Part shown: in pieces, positions 23,061-37,640 of the stretch
How the letters are laid out: the number at the start of each line of letters is the position of its first letter
How positions within the stretch are numbered: position 1 is the first letter of the stretch
Source of the DNA: Datnioides undecimradiatus
Taxonomy: Eukaryota > Chordata > Actinopteri > Lobotiformes > Datnioididae
Direction: 5' to 3'
NCBI GenBank assembly: GCA_008933995.1
Contig: WARS01000012.1
Location: forward strand, 310,001 to 374,000
Length of the DNA stretch: 64,000 nt
Notes under the pieces: model-generated
What the model was told of the DNA's origin: nothing
The model's input: only the letters and a program-made list of their open reading frames with translations
Database searches by the model: none
Made by a program: the position numbers and the translations under genes

Positions 23061-26000
23061 TTTAAACATCAGTCGTATGCAAAGCGGCTGGTACACAGGG
23101 GAGGAGATGGGCGGCAGGAGAAAGCAGAGAAGCAAGGCCTGGACCGGAGAGATAATGAGCGAGGGAGTACACAGGAGAACATCAGCAGCTATTTAACGCT
23201 ACCGTGTCAGCTCCTACACAGCTTTATGATGAAAATATAAGATGTGAGGCTCCATCAGCATCACAACAGGGATGAGCGCGTATTTATCTTGGTCAAAATG
23301 CAGACCCAATATTAATGTCTTCGATTGCGAGCTACACCCAAACATTTCCATTAGGGCTGTAAATCAAAACTTGGTAAAAATAAATTTGCAACATCCAGCA
23401 GTTCAGGCCGAAACACAGCAAAAACTACTGCTACGAATAAATAGATTCCACCTTCATCATCGATACTGCCGCGGTTTTTAATAAAGCAACCGGTATTATT
23501 TAATTATTTCAGGCAGGCGAGAATAATTAACAGATTATTGTCAGTTTTACAAAATGATTATTTTACATACTCAGAGTGCTGGATGTCCCCACAAGGCCCA
23601 GAGCAGATACAGGCCAAAACATACATACAAGCATGGGTCACATGCAACCTACGTGTACACGCGGAGATCTATGTCTGTCAATGCAGCAGGCATGCAACCA
23701 CCCCAGTGAGTTTTAGTCCTACAGAGCCACTAATGTACTTCCCCCCAAAAAACAAATAACTGAAAAAGTGCGTTTTTAAATTTTCCACAAACAGGAAGGT
23801 GCATCTTCTTCTGTGTGACGAACCCTTTAATGAAGCTTCAGGGTGAAGAGGTGAAGAAGAGGTTTTTTTTTCTGGCTTATCCCTCTCTCTCTCTGCCTAC
23901 TGCTTGGTTAACCGACTGACCTGCTGTCAAAGGAGCCTTTGTGAGTGCGCTTTGGCGGAAGGCCAATCAGATCCTCCGGCTTGTCTGTCTCAGAGAGGAA
24001 AATGGCGCCCCTGGTATGCCATCAGCGGCAGAAATGTGCAGACAGTCTGACTGCTGAGGCAGGCTTGGCTTGCTGTGGCCCTTCCAAAACTATGCCGGAG
24101 GAATTACCTGTTTGGCGCACGGCCAGAGGGACTCGTTCTACGAGGGCCGGTGGTTATTTATCTATTTATTCACTTAAACCTCATGCACACGGGCACTTTC
24201 AGAAACATTTCAAGTCCTTAACATCCACTTCCACAGGTTCTGACAACATTCGCCTTTGAACTACGCTGGAAGAGTTAGCAGCAGTAAGTTATATGACGAA
24301 ATGGTTTGTTTTCCAAAGCCAACCTGCATGAAAACATTCACCGTATGACTACTGGGTTAAATCATGTCACTTGTTTAATCTACAATAAGAAATATTTACC
24401 CTTGTTTGATCCAAATCCACCTTTCCATTCCTACTTCTCCTGCATGCCTGTGTTTGGGCAACAATGTGGACAACACTGCAAAGTTATTTAAAAAAGTAAA
24501 GTTTATATTTTTTCGCAAATTGGGGATGACTACAGCGCCTCAGTGTCTGAAAGTGTGAATCAAAATATATACAAATGATAAATATGTATATCATTCCTGG
24601 TCATGGTACGTACGTTACTGCTGTTTCTAACTAAATAAAAGGTAATAATGCAGTTTGTGCCAGGGGTATAGTGTCTGGGTGAGGCTGTGGGAACTCCCAG
24701 ACCCAAAAAAACAAATCAAACACAGAAATGAACACAAACGCTACACAACAAGAATACAAGTTCTGACAAGGCCCTGGTTTACACTAAACAGAGATCACAA
24801 CTCGCTCGCTGCACAATCCCTGTTCATTTCCGCTATGTAAAACCTGCCAGAGACGAATACGACTGCTCAACAAAGTGCCACTTGTGACACATCATCCGAG
24901 GAAGCAAGTGTTTAGGCTCCTGCTTCAGAAACAAACTTCTGACAGCGGGAGATGATGAAACGGAGCGGATCCAAAATTATTCTCGCGCTCCTCAGAACCT
25001 GCTAAACCTGCTGCAGCCTGGAGCATGCCCCTCACCCTCCCCCTGAGAGAAAGAGGGAAAGAGAGTGAGGAGAGGTCCAAAGAAAGTAGTAGAAAAGAAG
25101 ACTGGAGGGTGATGCTAGACTATTCATTATGATTTAGGATTGTAAATTTCCACTGAGCAAACATGAGGCCCTTTTATTGTTTACCTGCTAATGTAAATAA
25201 AGTGTAAATGTGCAGACGAAAAGTCCATCACTCTCCAGAATATCATAAACACACACTTGAATCTATCTCCTCAAGCGCCGTGGCATACGGTGCGACCGCA
25301 TTCGCAATGACACACTCAGCCGACCGTAAACCTCCACATGTTTAGACCCAAACAGAAACGCCGTTCTTGGCAGCGCTCACGTGTGTCTGCGAGCTCGTGA
25401 GGTGGGGTGAGGAGGACGGTCGAGACTTGCTCATTTCACACCGCGAGGTGAGCCAGGGAGCAGTAACAGAATCCAGCCATAAAACATGGACGGAGTGGAA
25501 AAGGGGGGAGGGGAGGGGAGGAGAGGGGGGTGACTACGGCCCATGGTAAAGTATGTGTCCAAACGCCAGCTCTCCTCGACTCCCCTCCCTCCCTGCCTTT
25601 CTCACAGTTATCCATTATCATAACCCCCCGTCACTGTGGGCACGTCTGAAAACACAAGCCCCTTTTTTTTGCGTAGCAGCTCTCACGTCGGCCGGCCTCT
25701 TGCTGACGTAAAACCAAGATGGTGGGAACGTGGTTTCATTGAGAGAAGCAGAAGAATCAATCACACAAAATAACATTAGTGCCAGTCTCTTGTGCACCGC
25801 TGTATTGAAATCTCTATTTCAATATATAAAGGGGTTATTATTTTGTCATGTTAGCAGCATAAAACTGTAACACTGCAACAAAACAAACCTGAAACTACAG
25901 CTAAAAATGCCCAAATGTACCGAATGAATATGGCTTGTTGGTTTAAACCCGGCAGCGCGGATCTCTTCATATTTCTCCCCTCAGATGTCGGGGGGCCTTT

Positions 26001-26829
26001 TTGAATTTAACCCTTTCAGCGCTGCAGTGTTATCAAAGTCTCAGGTTCTCAGGAGGGGGTCCGTACCTCAAACGGTGCCACTGTCGACAAAAATAACCCT
26101 TATCCCCAGCTTCTCCTTCATTTGGGTTAAGTGGATCAGCTCAAGCAAGCCCACGCAAGGAGAGGCAATTTGACAGAGGCGAAAAAAGGGGGGGGGGGGA
26201 GCTCACGGGAGGGAAAGAGTGAGGGAAGAGAGCTGAATATGACATGGGCGTTAAAGAGCGAGAGTGAAGGGGAAAGTTTTTAAAAGTCGGTCTACGCTAT
26301 CAGTGATAGCAAATCCACACGAGCTGGGCAGCGTCACAACAGTAAGTTCAGATCTTCTTTCCCCAAAGCAAACGGGATCATCAGATAGATTCGGAGGGCC
26401 CTCGTTTGTCAAGAGTTCCACTGACTGCGCCATTCCTGAATCCGAAGCGGATTTCACGGGTTATTCTATTCTGGTCCGCAGGCCACAGTGGTGTGTAAAA
26501 TGAGAGGGAATGCAATGTTTTGGGAAATCTAATTTGAGGCCCGTGTTTGTTTTCCCGGCCTTATTTTGCAACCAGGAGGCTGGCTCAGAAGCAGCACTCT
26601 CTCTTTTCCCCTAGTTTCACAACAACAATGTCCAGCACCAACATCCAACCAAAACCTGTATATTCAACTGAGGCAGAGACGCGGGCCTCTTCTGCACCTC
26701 TCCTTTCCGTCTTCTCTGTCAGTTATATCGCAGAATTAAGCAGACGGTTAATTGGGAGGTTATCCAGCATGTCACAGGAACATATGCACACGTACGTACA
26801 TATAGATGTATTAAAAAAATAAAAAACCC

Positions 26830-27100
26830 CACAAATATTAGCAGCCATCTTTTGGCAGCTAATTGCAACGTGCTCCCTGTGGGAGGAGAGAGGGGTCCTC
26901 GGTCGATAATTAATCCTCGTTTGGAAAAGTAAATGACATTCATTAGCGGGGAATCGAGCCAAGTGCCATTATTTACATGGCAATAATCTGGAGCGTGCTG
27001 TTGGTGCTCTTTTAATGTTACAGAAATAACTCTGGGACAGGGGACGAGTACAGTTGCTTTCCTCCCTTTTTTCCGTGTCTTCGCACCCAGGAACAATTAG
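26830..27100. promoter_or_regulatory. Candidate conserved noncoding element, homeodomain-rich
   Basis: It contains GGCAGCTAATTGCAACG, GGTCGATAATTAATCC and CATTATTTACATGGCAATAA in about 270 bp of complex sequence. Several TAAT-type cores and a forkhead-like TATTTAC occur. It lies in the vti1a last intron with no repeat or exon next to it. Confidence 0.35.
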
Positions 27101-28044
27101 GCCCGGGCGAACAGATGGGGACGCCTCTGAGTGAGAAAGCTCCTCTGAACGACTCTTCATCTCCTTCTTATCTCACTCCCTCATTCACACACACTCAGGC
27201 ATGTGCGTACACACACGCACACACAAACACAGCCACGCTCGGCTTAAAGAAACAAAGATAAATACGCCAATCCAGACATGCGCGCACACACAAATGCACG
27301 TAAGAACACATACAGAGCACCGAGCTAACTTTTAACATTAACTGTCGAAAGACGAGCCTCTTACGAGAGGCTAAACAAGGACTTAGAAACTGTGGGCGCG
27401 CTGAAAACACTGAGCTGTGATGGTAAAAACACAAAAGCTGGCCTTAGTGCAGACATTTGTAAGTAAAAGGACACTGGCTTTCAATATCGATGAAATGCGG
27501 GGGTCTACACGTCAACAAATGCCCGCTCTTTCCTGCCAGGATATCTGTTTTTCTTACCACATTTATTATTTATGAGTGTATATTTTGATGTTACAATTGA
27601 AAAAAATGTTATATTCTTTGGTTCCTATGGCAGATTTACAGACTGTGCATGCTTTGTGCATCATTATTTATATATGTATAGATATACTGTATAGATGTTT
27701 GTGTCTGTGTCTGTGTGTGTGTGTGTTAACACTGCTATAGCTGGTATAACGATCAAAATGCAACACAATGGGCCATTTGTTGCACAACCCTGAGGTTTTC
27801 CACAATGGTACAAGCCTCTGCACAATGTACCGTTAGGGATATACACAAGAATGGAAAGCTATAAATGCAAAGACACAGCAGACCTATCATCAATACAGAT
27901 CACAAAACCTCAACAACTATAGGCTTGTTTTTCAAAAATAACAAAAGCAATAATAAAAAGGGAGGAAAAACAACAGGTAGTCAGCAACCCTGCTTTATTA
28001 TGTGTCTCACGAATGTAATAAGTTCCTTCGTGTAATCAATTAAA

Positions 28045-28275
28045 ATCTGAGTCAGTTCAGTTTATTTTGGCCATGGTCCGAATTTTCTTACAAATATAAT
28101 CCGGGGGTGCGCTTTGGTCACAAAAACACATTGTATTATTTACTGCGTGCGGTATATGTGTACACATTACCTCGTAATTATAGAGTACATTTTTAATATG
28201 CATACCGGGAGCACCAGTTGATGCCAAGAGCAGTTGTGGAAAAGGAAACAACTAATGGGGATCCAAATAAACAAT
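28045..28275. mobile_element. Possible LINE/SINE 3'-end remnant
   Basis: The end, CTAATGGGGATCCAAATAAA followed by CAATAAA, closely resembles the shared 3' tail of L2-like LINEs and their SINE partners in fish. The upstream 200 bp (starting near CAGTTCAGTTTATTTTGGCC) may be its body. No reverse transcriptase sequence is visible, so it is a short, 5'-truncated, old copy. The family call rests on the tail only. Confidence 0.35.
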
Positions 28276-29819
28276 AAATACTAATTTAAACACAAAATGT
28301 GATTAAAACACTTTCTGTCCAGCACAGTGGTTCACGCTCCAGTGTGTTTTCATGTAATTTATGGGTGAACAAAGAGGACCTTTTGTTGCTCTCTCTTATG
28401 TATTCACCTCTAATTGTCTTTATCTGCAACTGGAAAACACTTTGAGGTGCAGTTTATATTAAAAAAATAAGTTGCTGCATTAAAGCACTGTTTGAATATT
28501 TGATTGGTGGACTGTTTTGGACAATTTGGGTGTCAAAGTCAAGTCGGTGGCATTGTACAGCGTTTCACCTCTCACTTCATCTCTTTTCAGGATCATTGTC
28601 ACCGCTGACCTGGATCCTGCTGGGTTTCTCACTTTGTCCAATATCAGGCAGCAGGTCACAGCCATGAAAACTAACACACCTGTTATTGTGCGACCTGCAA
28701 GCTATCTTTGTTTCGCTAAGTACAATGATTAAGGTATCAGTCCCTGGGGAGGCAAGAGACAAATAAAGAGGGGACGGGATTGAGCGTATACATCACAGCC
28801 TCGCAGTTTCAGCATGCCCTCAGCCTGCGTTGGACATGGGGGATTGTCCCTGCCGCCGCTGGTCACGCTGCTAGACAGGGAGTGTCCCATCAGACAGTCT
28901 AACCCCTCCTTTCCCCATAAGATTAGGTAACATCATCTTGTGTTTGCTGACACCAAGGAACTAGCCCCAAGCTCCAGAGGGCCTCCTCCTCCATCATATT
29001 CTGTTACGTCTCCTAAACAATGGACTATGTCAAAAAGACAAACACTAAATATCTCAGTGTTTCCCCTATTTGCATTCAGCATTGGTGCACCACCACTTTT
29101 AAACGATTAGCACCACTGTGATGTGAGTAATTCTTCGCCAACACAATAAGCTTGTCATCTGGACTTTGAGCACTCTTTATACTCTCATTATCTTGTGGGT
29201 CAAAGTGTTTGTCTTTGGCTTTACAGGCAACTCTGGCAAAGTAATAAGAAAAAGAAAACCTGATGATGAAACTGAAAGTGTGAGAGGAGTTATATGTTTT
29301 TATTTTTTGCAGATTGTGTAATCATGTATTTTACTTCATGTGTTTCATTATCAGACAAGGGAGTGGTTAACACAGGTGAGACAGTCTGAGAAAAGAGGTG
29401 AGCGGAGGAGGAAAAGGAGAGTGACGACCAACCGGAGGACAACAGCTGTCCACACTCTTATGGAGCATTTTAGCTAAATCTCTTCCAGCAGTGCAAAGTG
29501 AAACCCAGAGGGTAAACGCTGTATATCTTCAACCCTCCTTCCTCTCATTGCCAAATCTAAATCTATCCCTAAAATAGTTTGATTTATGGAAAAACTAAAC
29601 CACGTGAAGTTACGGAAGTGCCTCGACTAGGGCACTCCGCATGGTTATTTTGGAACTTTCTTTTGCTCTTTGAGTAACTACTGAATTAATGAATACATAA
29701 TGTTATCCATGAATGTAATGGTTGTCTCCCATTTGTGACCAAACTTGATATTAAGCTTACTTGCCCTCCCTTGACACTGACCAGATGCCAGGCTGTTATT
29801 TTAGCTATAGGGTGGACTG

Positions 29820-30200
29820 AGGCCTAGCGTGACCTTTTTCGAGCCGAAGGGAAACTTCCGAGAGAAATCCGATAAAATCCAGGATGCGGGCCTCGCTAAT
29901 TCGTTCGTCCAGCTTGCCACACTTCCGCGACCTCTTTTCCTTCAGCCACCCCCCACCAACCCCCAATCGATCTGCTTATCTCCTGAGATCAAAGGCTCGC
30001 ACCGCCGTTGTACATTTAGCCTCGGCTGGGTCCTCCCACATCATGTCTAAATATTAATGATAATAAAGTCTCACACCCATCCCTGTGTCAGGCAATTACA
30101 GCCAACATTGATCCTCGGCTCTCTGCTCCAATTAGAACTCACCGCTCGTAATGCGTCCAAGCACATCAAAGGATAACAGCCATTGATCCACTCCTGGATC
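29820..30200. promoter_or_regulatory. Candidate enhancer with two TCF/LEF-type sites
   Basis: A complex 380-bp stretch carries AGATCAAAGG (29986-29995), a perfect optimal TCF/LEF site, and ACATCAAAGG (30163-30172), a near match on the same strand 177 bp away. Between them are CTAAATATTAATGATAATAA and GCAATTACAGCC (homeodomain type). The element is in the intron of the gene that normally lies just upstream of tcf7l2, so Wnt-responsive control of either gene is possible. That link is inference. Confidence 0.4.
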
Positions 30201-33200
30201 TTAACGTTTACCGTTAGGAGAGAGGGAGGCGGGTGCGGTGTGACTGTGGGGGGAAGCAATATTCGGTCTAGAGAAGAAGAGGGGAGAAAAGAAATCATTT
30301 TATCCAGCCAGTCAGGTAAAGGAAGTGCTGAAACTCAGAGGGTAAGGCATGGCAGAATGGGCTCGATAATAAAAGGCAATCTGACAGTTCAGAAGGAAAC
30401 TAGCATCCGGAACCCTGGAAACACTATTTCACAAGAGCGAGGCTGCACTAAACACTGGAAACTCTTTTCTCTTTTATTTTAACAGAGCTCCTATTGCCCA
30501 AAACAAATGCATGTGACAAAACCTATGTTTAATAAGCTAAACCTTTCATAGATGCTGTGTTGTCTGCCGGTCATAACTGCAGGCACGAGATCACTAAGAA
30601 ACAATTGTTCATTTGTAAGTTCAAGCTCAAGGACAATAACTCCTATGTGTTCCCCATCAATTAGCTCTCGGTGCCAGACTTTCAGGATTATTTTATAATA
30701 TCGATGTCTGAAGTACAACCAAACTTAATAAACAATAAACAAGGAGGGAAAAAGAACTCTGGGAAATACAGGTCTCAGTGGGAGGCAGGAAAAGCTTCAG
30801 TGAAACACGAGTTATCTTGTCACCTCCCACATCTATGTCTTTAGGCCAACAGCTGACCTTTCTGACATCTTAAAGTTTGAGGGAAAGGGAAATATTTTAA
30901 ATCAACGCAGTGCACACATTACAATATACCGTTCTACAGCACAGCACGCTCAGACAGAGAGAAAAACCAGGCCAACAACAGGGTAAAATCTGATCCACTG
31001 AGTCAATAGACAGCGGCACGTCACCATTAAACCGGGGACATTCCTTGCACAAATGAAGCGAAACAATCCCACTGTTGACACCATTATTTGACAGGGCTTG
31101 TTGTTATGCTCTTTCTCTGCTGTACTGATAGCTCTGATAGCCCTGGCCTCGGGCACGACCTCACAGCCGCCTTTGTCACAGAGCTGGAGGAAGGCTTAAC
31201 CATCGCTCTGGGCTACAATGATACTCTTCAGGGCACCATAATACACTGAAACACTGTGCAACTGGTATGCAACCCAGTGGTTTGTAAACCTTCAATTAAT
31301 TGACTGACCGTGGTTGGCTTCTTTATCATGCGTAGAGCTATGCTGAGCAATAAGGTGATGGGGGGAAAAGAAAACAAAAAAGACAGGCACCAAATAACTG
31401 CGCCATTTTAATTAGCAACAATGCTGTAATAGTCCTGGCATCAGTCGTGAATCCTGAAATACATACTGAATGACAATTAAGACCTGGATGGGGAATGTGG
31501 ACTGCCCTCTTGGCGTGCTGAGGTTCTTGGAGAGGTCATGGCAGAGGAACTGTGCGCGCTTTTTCCATGTTTTTAGTTATATTTAGTACATTACACACAT
31601 TTTACTGAATGAAAAGTAACTTAAAATGCTGCGAGAATTACCATAAATTTCTCAGTTGGGAACTTTCCACCATTATCGTCACACACCAGGCATCCCGTTA
31701 CAAATCAAACAGATTTAAACGGCTACAAGCTAACGTCCTTATAAACCACAGGCAAATTGTCTAAGTTCTTTCTACAAGTCTGTAAACCTTTAACACCTTA
31801 AGCTTTCTTTCGGTATTTGTTTGTGCATGATATTTTCCCCTCTTCCCGACCCACTGTCCTCTGGCTGTGGTATCCCTCACTATTATACGCTTTGCTAACA
31901 TGGTGCTTTGCTTCAACTCTGGACCTCGGCCTCTACCAAACGATGTAATTAAAGATTGGTGAAATGAAACCAGTGTTTAGAAATGGTTTATGTCAAGTCT
32001 GTTCTGAAATGCCATACCACAGGGAAACTTTTAGATGAGATGGGTGTGCATCGACGTCTTGTTAAATAAAATAGAGTCTTGGCCTCAAGAGTCGGGGCAA
32101 AACATCTAACCAACAGAGACTCAGTGCGAGCCAGGTCAAAGGATGAAGGCTGTGTACAATAGTAATGCAATGGTAACGGTAGGAAAACATTTGTTGCTGG
32201 CTGGGATATCAGGCTCCTCACATGTGTGTGATACTCAATGATGCATTCAGGTCAGCTGAGGAGAATGAGGGGACCGGCGGGCTCCACAAACAGGCTGGGA
32301 AAGTGACACTAGGATGCTAGGCCAAGACATCAATGTCCTCACAACTTCCCTTTAACACTGAAGCAATGTTAGCCCTGGCGCCATCAGAATATGGGGTGGG
32401 GTTTAAAGTTTACACGACGGCTGACAGGATGTACCCATGTGACCCGGCAAACACTCAGAAAATAAACAAAGCGTCTCTAAATTGTGAGAGGTTTGGCTTT
32501 CTGGGCTTTAAGTGATGGTTTAGAAAGGATTGGATCCTTGTGTAAAGGTTATCTTTGTGGCTACCGGGCTACGTACAGTAGTACGGTGATGCTCGTGGTT
32601 CAGACGTATGATCTGTATAGGTCTTCAGCTAGATAAACAAATATCAGGGGTCAGAGTCCATGGCCTTATGTTTGCCTCACGACTTTCCTCTAATATTATT
32701 TAGATCAATTTAGCTTGTGTTTATTTTTTTTTCTGTTGGAGTGTAAGAAATAATCCTGAAAATAACATTCAAAAGAGACTTCACAGGTCAGCACATTTCA
32801 TTTTCACAGCCCTGCAAGAACTTTGGCAGATGCAAGATGGGCAAGTGAACTTTTGGACTGTGGAGGCAAAGTGTATGTATGTGTGTGTAAAGAACATTAT
32901 TTGTGTTATACTGCACTACAGGGGTACACAGAAATGCAATAAAAAAAATCTAAAAAACTGGTCAGCTGTCTCAAATCCAGGCTGGTGTTACTGTCCACAA
33001 AAAAAGTGTTGGCTGCCAAAAGGAATGCGAGGGAATGAAAAGAATAAAAATATATATTTACAAAGTTTTCAGCGCTGCTCTGTGGGTAAGGCTGTTGAGA
33101 CAGATCACGGTGGGATGATGTTGACCCTTGAGGTGCAAACTAAGATCCCTGTCGCCACAGAGACGTGAAGATCGTGGTGTGAGTGGGGAAGTCTTCTCTC

Positions 33201-36200
33201 CAGTTGGCAGCAGGCCTGGCCTAGCACCAGGGTGCTCAGCCAACAGCTCCCCTCCTCTGTCAGAGCCCCCCTCCCTTCCCTTCCTCCACCTCTTCCTCCA
33301 CAGCCTCCTGGATGCCAGTCTGCCTGGCTGGTGTGGGCCAAACAAGCCCGAGCCATCGGGCCAAAGGGGCAATGGAACTGCTGCCAGCTGGGCCAGCACT
33401 TCACGGCCGAGCACCACTCTCCAAACAAACAGTGCAGCGGGCCACAAGCCACGGGCAACATGGAACCTGTCATTACCAGCCGTGCATGGCTGGTTCACTC
33501 CCCAAAACCCAAGCCAGGCCGAGGGCTTGAACGTGTACTGCACTTGACTCAAATTTCTCAGCCAGGGTATGTCATAAGAGACTCCCCTTTCAGAATTATT
33601 AGATCATGAGCCCATCAAGGTATATGCGTCTATATCTACCCCTTGCAAATGACGCTGACTTCAACTGTCAACACCTCTTGGAGCAACTGCATGAAAATTT
33701 TAGAGATTTTAAAAAGACATGAATGACAAGACCAAGACGATTACACATGGGTGAAAAACTTGAGAGTGGAAACACAGCCCATGCCAAACAGTCTCTTAGG
33801 ATTAACTGCATACCGTCTAATTATACAACATCTACAAAACTTCCTAAGGTCCCTGGGCTAAAAATGGACTCTATGGTCATTGGACTTCACTGGGGTTTTC
33901 TCCACTGATCAAGGTTCTGAAGGGTTTTGTGGCCTAACTCTGCTTTGTCCATACAATTTTGGCTACAACAGATGATGGTTTGAGGCATCCATCATGAAAA
34001 AAGGCCTTTTCAACATCACTAAACATGAATCTGTCAGAGGGAAGACCATTATGATTCAATGTCCAACCATGCTTTCGCTGGAATGCACCGCTGGGACAAA
34101 GGCATCCAGGGAGAGACTTGGAGTAACAAACAAAACAACCTGTGTCACAAACTGACTCTGTCAATACCCACACAGAGAGAAATTGTGTTTCAGTGGGTTT
34201 AGTGCCATAACTCAATCGTCTACATCGACACAAAAGCATACAACACATCTCAGTGGTCATGCCCGAGTCATTGTCGGAGCCTCCTAAATCAAATAACTCT
34301 GGATCAGACTCTTCTTGTTTTTGTTTGTTTGTCACATGCAGCGTCTCCAACACCCTGATGCAGGCATTTCATTTTTCAGAAAACTGATTCCAGCATCCCA
34401 ACAAAAACAGATAGCGGCAAACATTTGCTAAATGTTAACATTGCCGAAGCGGGCAGAGTCAGAGGGTCCTTCTAATGAGTCTTTTGTAGAAAACAAGCAC
34501 CATAAAATGCTCCAAACAGAGCTCTGACATCTCAACATCATTACATACAATATCTAAGGTCCTAGATATAGTTATACTGGAATATCATTGAGCACAAATA
34601 AGTTGTGAGAATCCTAAAATTGAACAAATAGCAGAGAGGACCAGTAATTGTTGGTTTTGGTCTTTACTTGTTTAATCTTCAGAAATAGTTCAAGTTATAA
34701 GCCTTTGTGAGTTTTCTAAATAATACACACGTTCCAGTGTTTACGTTCACTTGCATGGCTGGTCATGCCGCACAAATGTCATCTATATTAATGTGTACTG
34801 TTGTTTAATTATGCAAGAGATGTTTAAATTGCCTTTTCATTTAGTATCAACAAGCATCTATCAATTCCAGTGAATCTAGTCAGAATGTGTGCCTGAGTAA
34901 AGTTATGGCTAATCAACAGTAGCTGTTTAAATCCAGCTCAACAATGATCTAAGCTACTATCGCGGCTCTTTTATGAGTGTTGCAAGGCTGACATGTAGCC
35001 TTTAGGCTGCTGCTGAGGCAGCGTGAAACGATGGTTTCTTGTCACGGACATCAGCCGTGAAGTGAGAAGGATTTTTGTCATTTGCTGTTATTGACTAATG
35101 AAGCTACTGAGCTGGAACACAATGACTAGATGACTCAAGAACAAAAAGAAAAACTTTTCCTGCACCCCTGCCATATCCTCTTTTGTTGTATTTATTTTGT
35201 CTGATTATTTTGTTTTCTGTCAGCCCAGAATCAGACCAAGAATTTCCATAGGACAATAGAGGGAATTCAAAAGAGCCTGAGGTTGATTTTTTTGGTTTGG
35301 ATTTGGCAAATAGGATATTTTCAAAGCTCCATTTTCTACAATTCTCATCAAAACTGTTGTGTGTGTTTTTTTTAAATGCCCTTGCCACAGCAAGCACACC
35401 AAAGTGATCTGTCCTTTAAGATTAAAAATAAATCAAATTCTATTTTTGTGTTTTGTATATAAGCATTCAAGGTTAAAAGATTTTTGTTTAGCAAAGAGAC
35501 AAATGCTGTTTAAGTATTTTCACGGGAGCTCATCTTGAATCCTGATGTCTACAAATGCCTCGCCTTATAACCTTTTCACTTCCTTGAAAAAAAAAAAAAG
35601 TGGTCCTGTTTTTATTGTTTTGCCCATTGTGATAAAGGGGATCTTTTATGCCATCAACAACATTGCAACGATGTACTGCCTTTGTTTCATCGCACCATCC
35701 TGGGGGTCTGCCAGGATGAGATACAGACATACAGAGGCGCAGTAAATGATTGATGGGTTAGAAGAAAATATTAAAAAGAAAAAAAAAAATATAAACGACT
35801 CAAAATTCAGCATTGTAAATATTTCAAGATCTTGCACTCTGCCAAAGAGAGATCTGAGGGGCAACAACAATAACAGAAAAAAACTACACTTAAGCATCTA
35901 TCCTGATGCAAACACGACTTAGACAGCTGACTTATTTTGTCAAGACTCTCACTGTTTCGAAAAACTACTTAGATATCTTTGTTTGGGAATAAAACTATAC
36001 ATAGTAGCACTCCAGAACCTTAAAACCCCTTTGGACAAGCTCTCCTATTAGGTTATCAGCTGTCATAACTTAGATTATGTAGTTCAAGAGCAGACGGGGC
36101 CGGGGTCTTCCCTTTTTACTACTGTAAGCCACTGTATGTTTTCAGCCAGGAGAACGGTGAGAAGAAGGAATAAATGAGAGCCGACTGAAAGTGTGGAGGT

Positions 36201-37359
36201 ACGTACAGTGCAAGTGTTTGGGCAGGAGCCACTTTATCCTGGCAAGCAAGGCAGCCCAAGAGCAACTTATCATGGCAAAGGGATCCCATGTCCTGGCATG
36301 GCTCAAGATGGACTGGTGCCTGACATGCGCACGTGGGCACAGAGTCCATTGCAAAGATATAGGAAACAAAATAGCCCCTTTTTTCTTCTTGATGCAAACA
36401 CTGGCATCCAGTAACATTGTGGCATTCCACAGTATTCCAGGCAGCTGTTGCATGCTACTGCCCAGAAGTATGCACAATGCCTTGCTGGGAGGGAACAACA
36501 GTCAGATAACAGACAATGTGATAGGTTCTAATTGCTTCAAAATGTCCTGAAGAAGGCCCCCTATTATCTATTTAAATCGGCTGATAATGGGAGGCTAGGA
36601 GGAGAAGATGGAGAAGGGGGGAAGAGGAGGAGGAGTGTGTGTGGAGGGGTAGTGGGGGGGGGCGACCTAGGCAGAGGGAGAAAGCTATCCTCTGCGCTGC
36701 TGTCGCCTCATTATTTTCCGTCTTGACGGACGCCCGCGCTCAACCCCTGGATGAATGGCCCTGTGCTGAATAAGTTATCGCCAGACACACAAAGGGAAGA
36801 GCGCCACAAACAACACAGCAGTACTGCAAAGCATGAATCTCTTTTTCCTCTCCTTCTCAGTCTTTCCTCCCCCCTTAAACCCCCACCCACCCACCCTTCC
36901 CCCTGCTCCCTCTAGACGAAAGGCAGGCCCTGCCACAGACTGAGATCTCACCTGTAATTTCTACAGAAGCTCACAGTAGGTGGGGGAAAAAAATGTAACG
37001 GATATAATAAAATGAAAGGGAGGAAGGATGCAGGCGTCTATGCTTGCTGAAAAGATATATACCTCCATTCCTCCATTTTGTTTCATCTGTCCTTTTTGTT
37101 TGTGCAGCTCCTCAGTGAAGACAGGGACCTCCTTTGGACAGCATCTGAAGATGTTTGAGAGGATGTTTTTTTCCCCCTTCTTCTTAAGACAAGGCCCACA
37201 GCATGATCAGTGAAAATGGTTTGGTTTCATCTGATGTTTATTTTGTTTCCCTTTCTGTTGTTTGGACTGCTGGGGCAAGGCATATCAAATCAAGATCACC
37301 TCTATACAATGCTCCCCCGAGGGGGTATCAGAAAGGGCCGCCTATAGCTGCTAAATACG

Positions 37360-37640
37360 AGCGAGGGAATAATGACATGAGGAAACAGCCCGTTCCCAAA
37401 CGGTTATGGCGACGGCCGCCAATCCTTCTCCCTTGCTGTCACTCAAAAGTAGCAGTGGAACTTTTGGACAGGAGAGCCTGTTTCCCCTCTGACCGGGAAA
37501 TCAGAGGGTGCCGCGGCCCGACAGGCGCTCGACGGCAGATCAAACAGGGCGGGTACCCTTGGAGTGACACCTGGAGCCACTTCAAGGGATGAGAGCGCCA
37601 CTGATCTCCAGTCATCTCGTCAGAACGACAGTCTGTCAGG
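37360..37640. promoter_or_regulatory. Candidate conserved noncoding element, CpG-containing
   Basis: A balanced, unique block contains GGTTATGGCGACGGCCGCCA, GACAGGCGCTCGACGGCAGA and GCAGATCAAACAGG. CpG density is higher than in flanking intron. No exon structure was recognised in any frame. Confidence 0.25.

Noticed and set aside
33058-33552. Overlapping open frames of up to 164 codons on both strands
   Set aside because: The stretch is GC-rich, so stops are rare in all frames. No domain, splice signals or consistent frame favour a gene.
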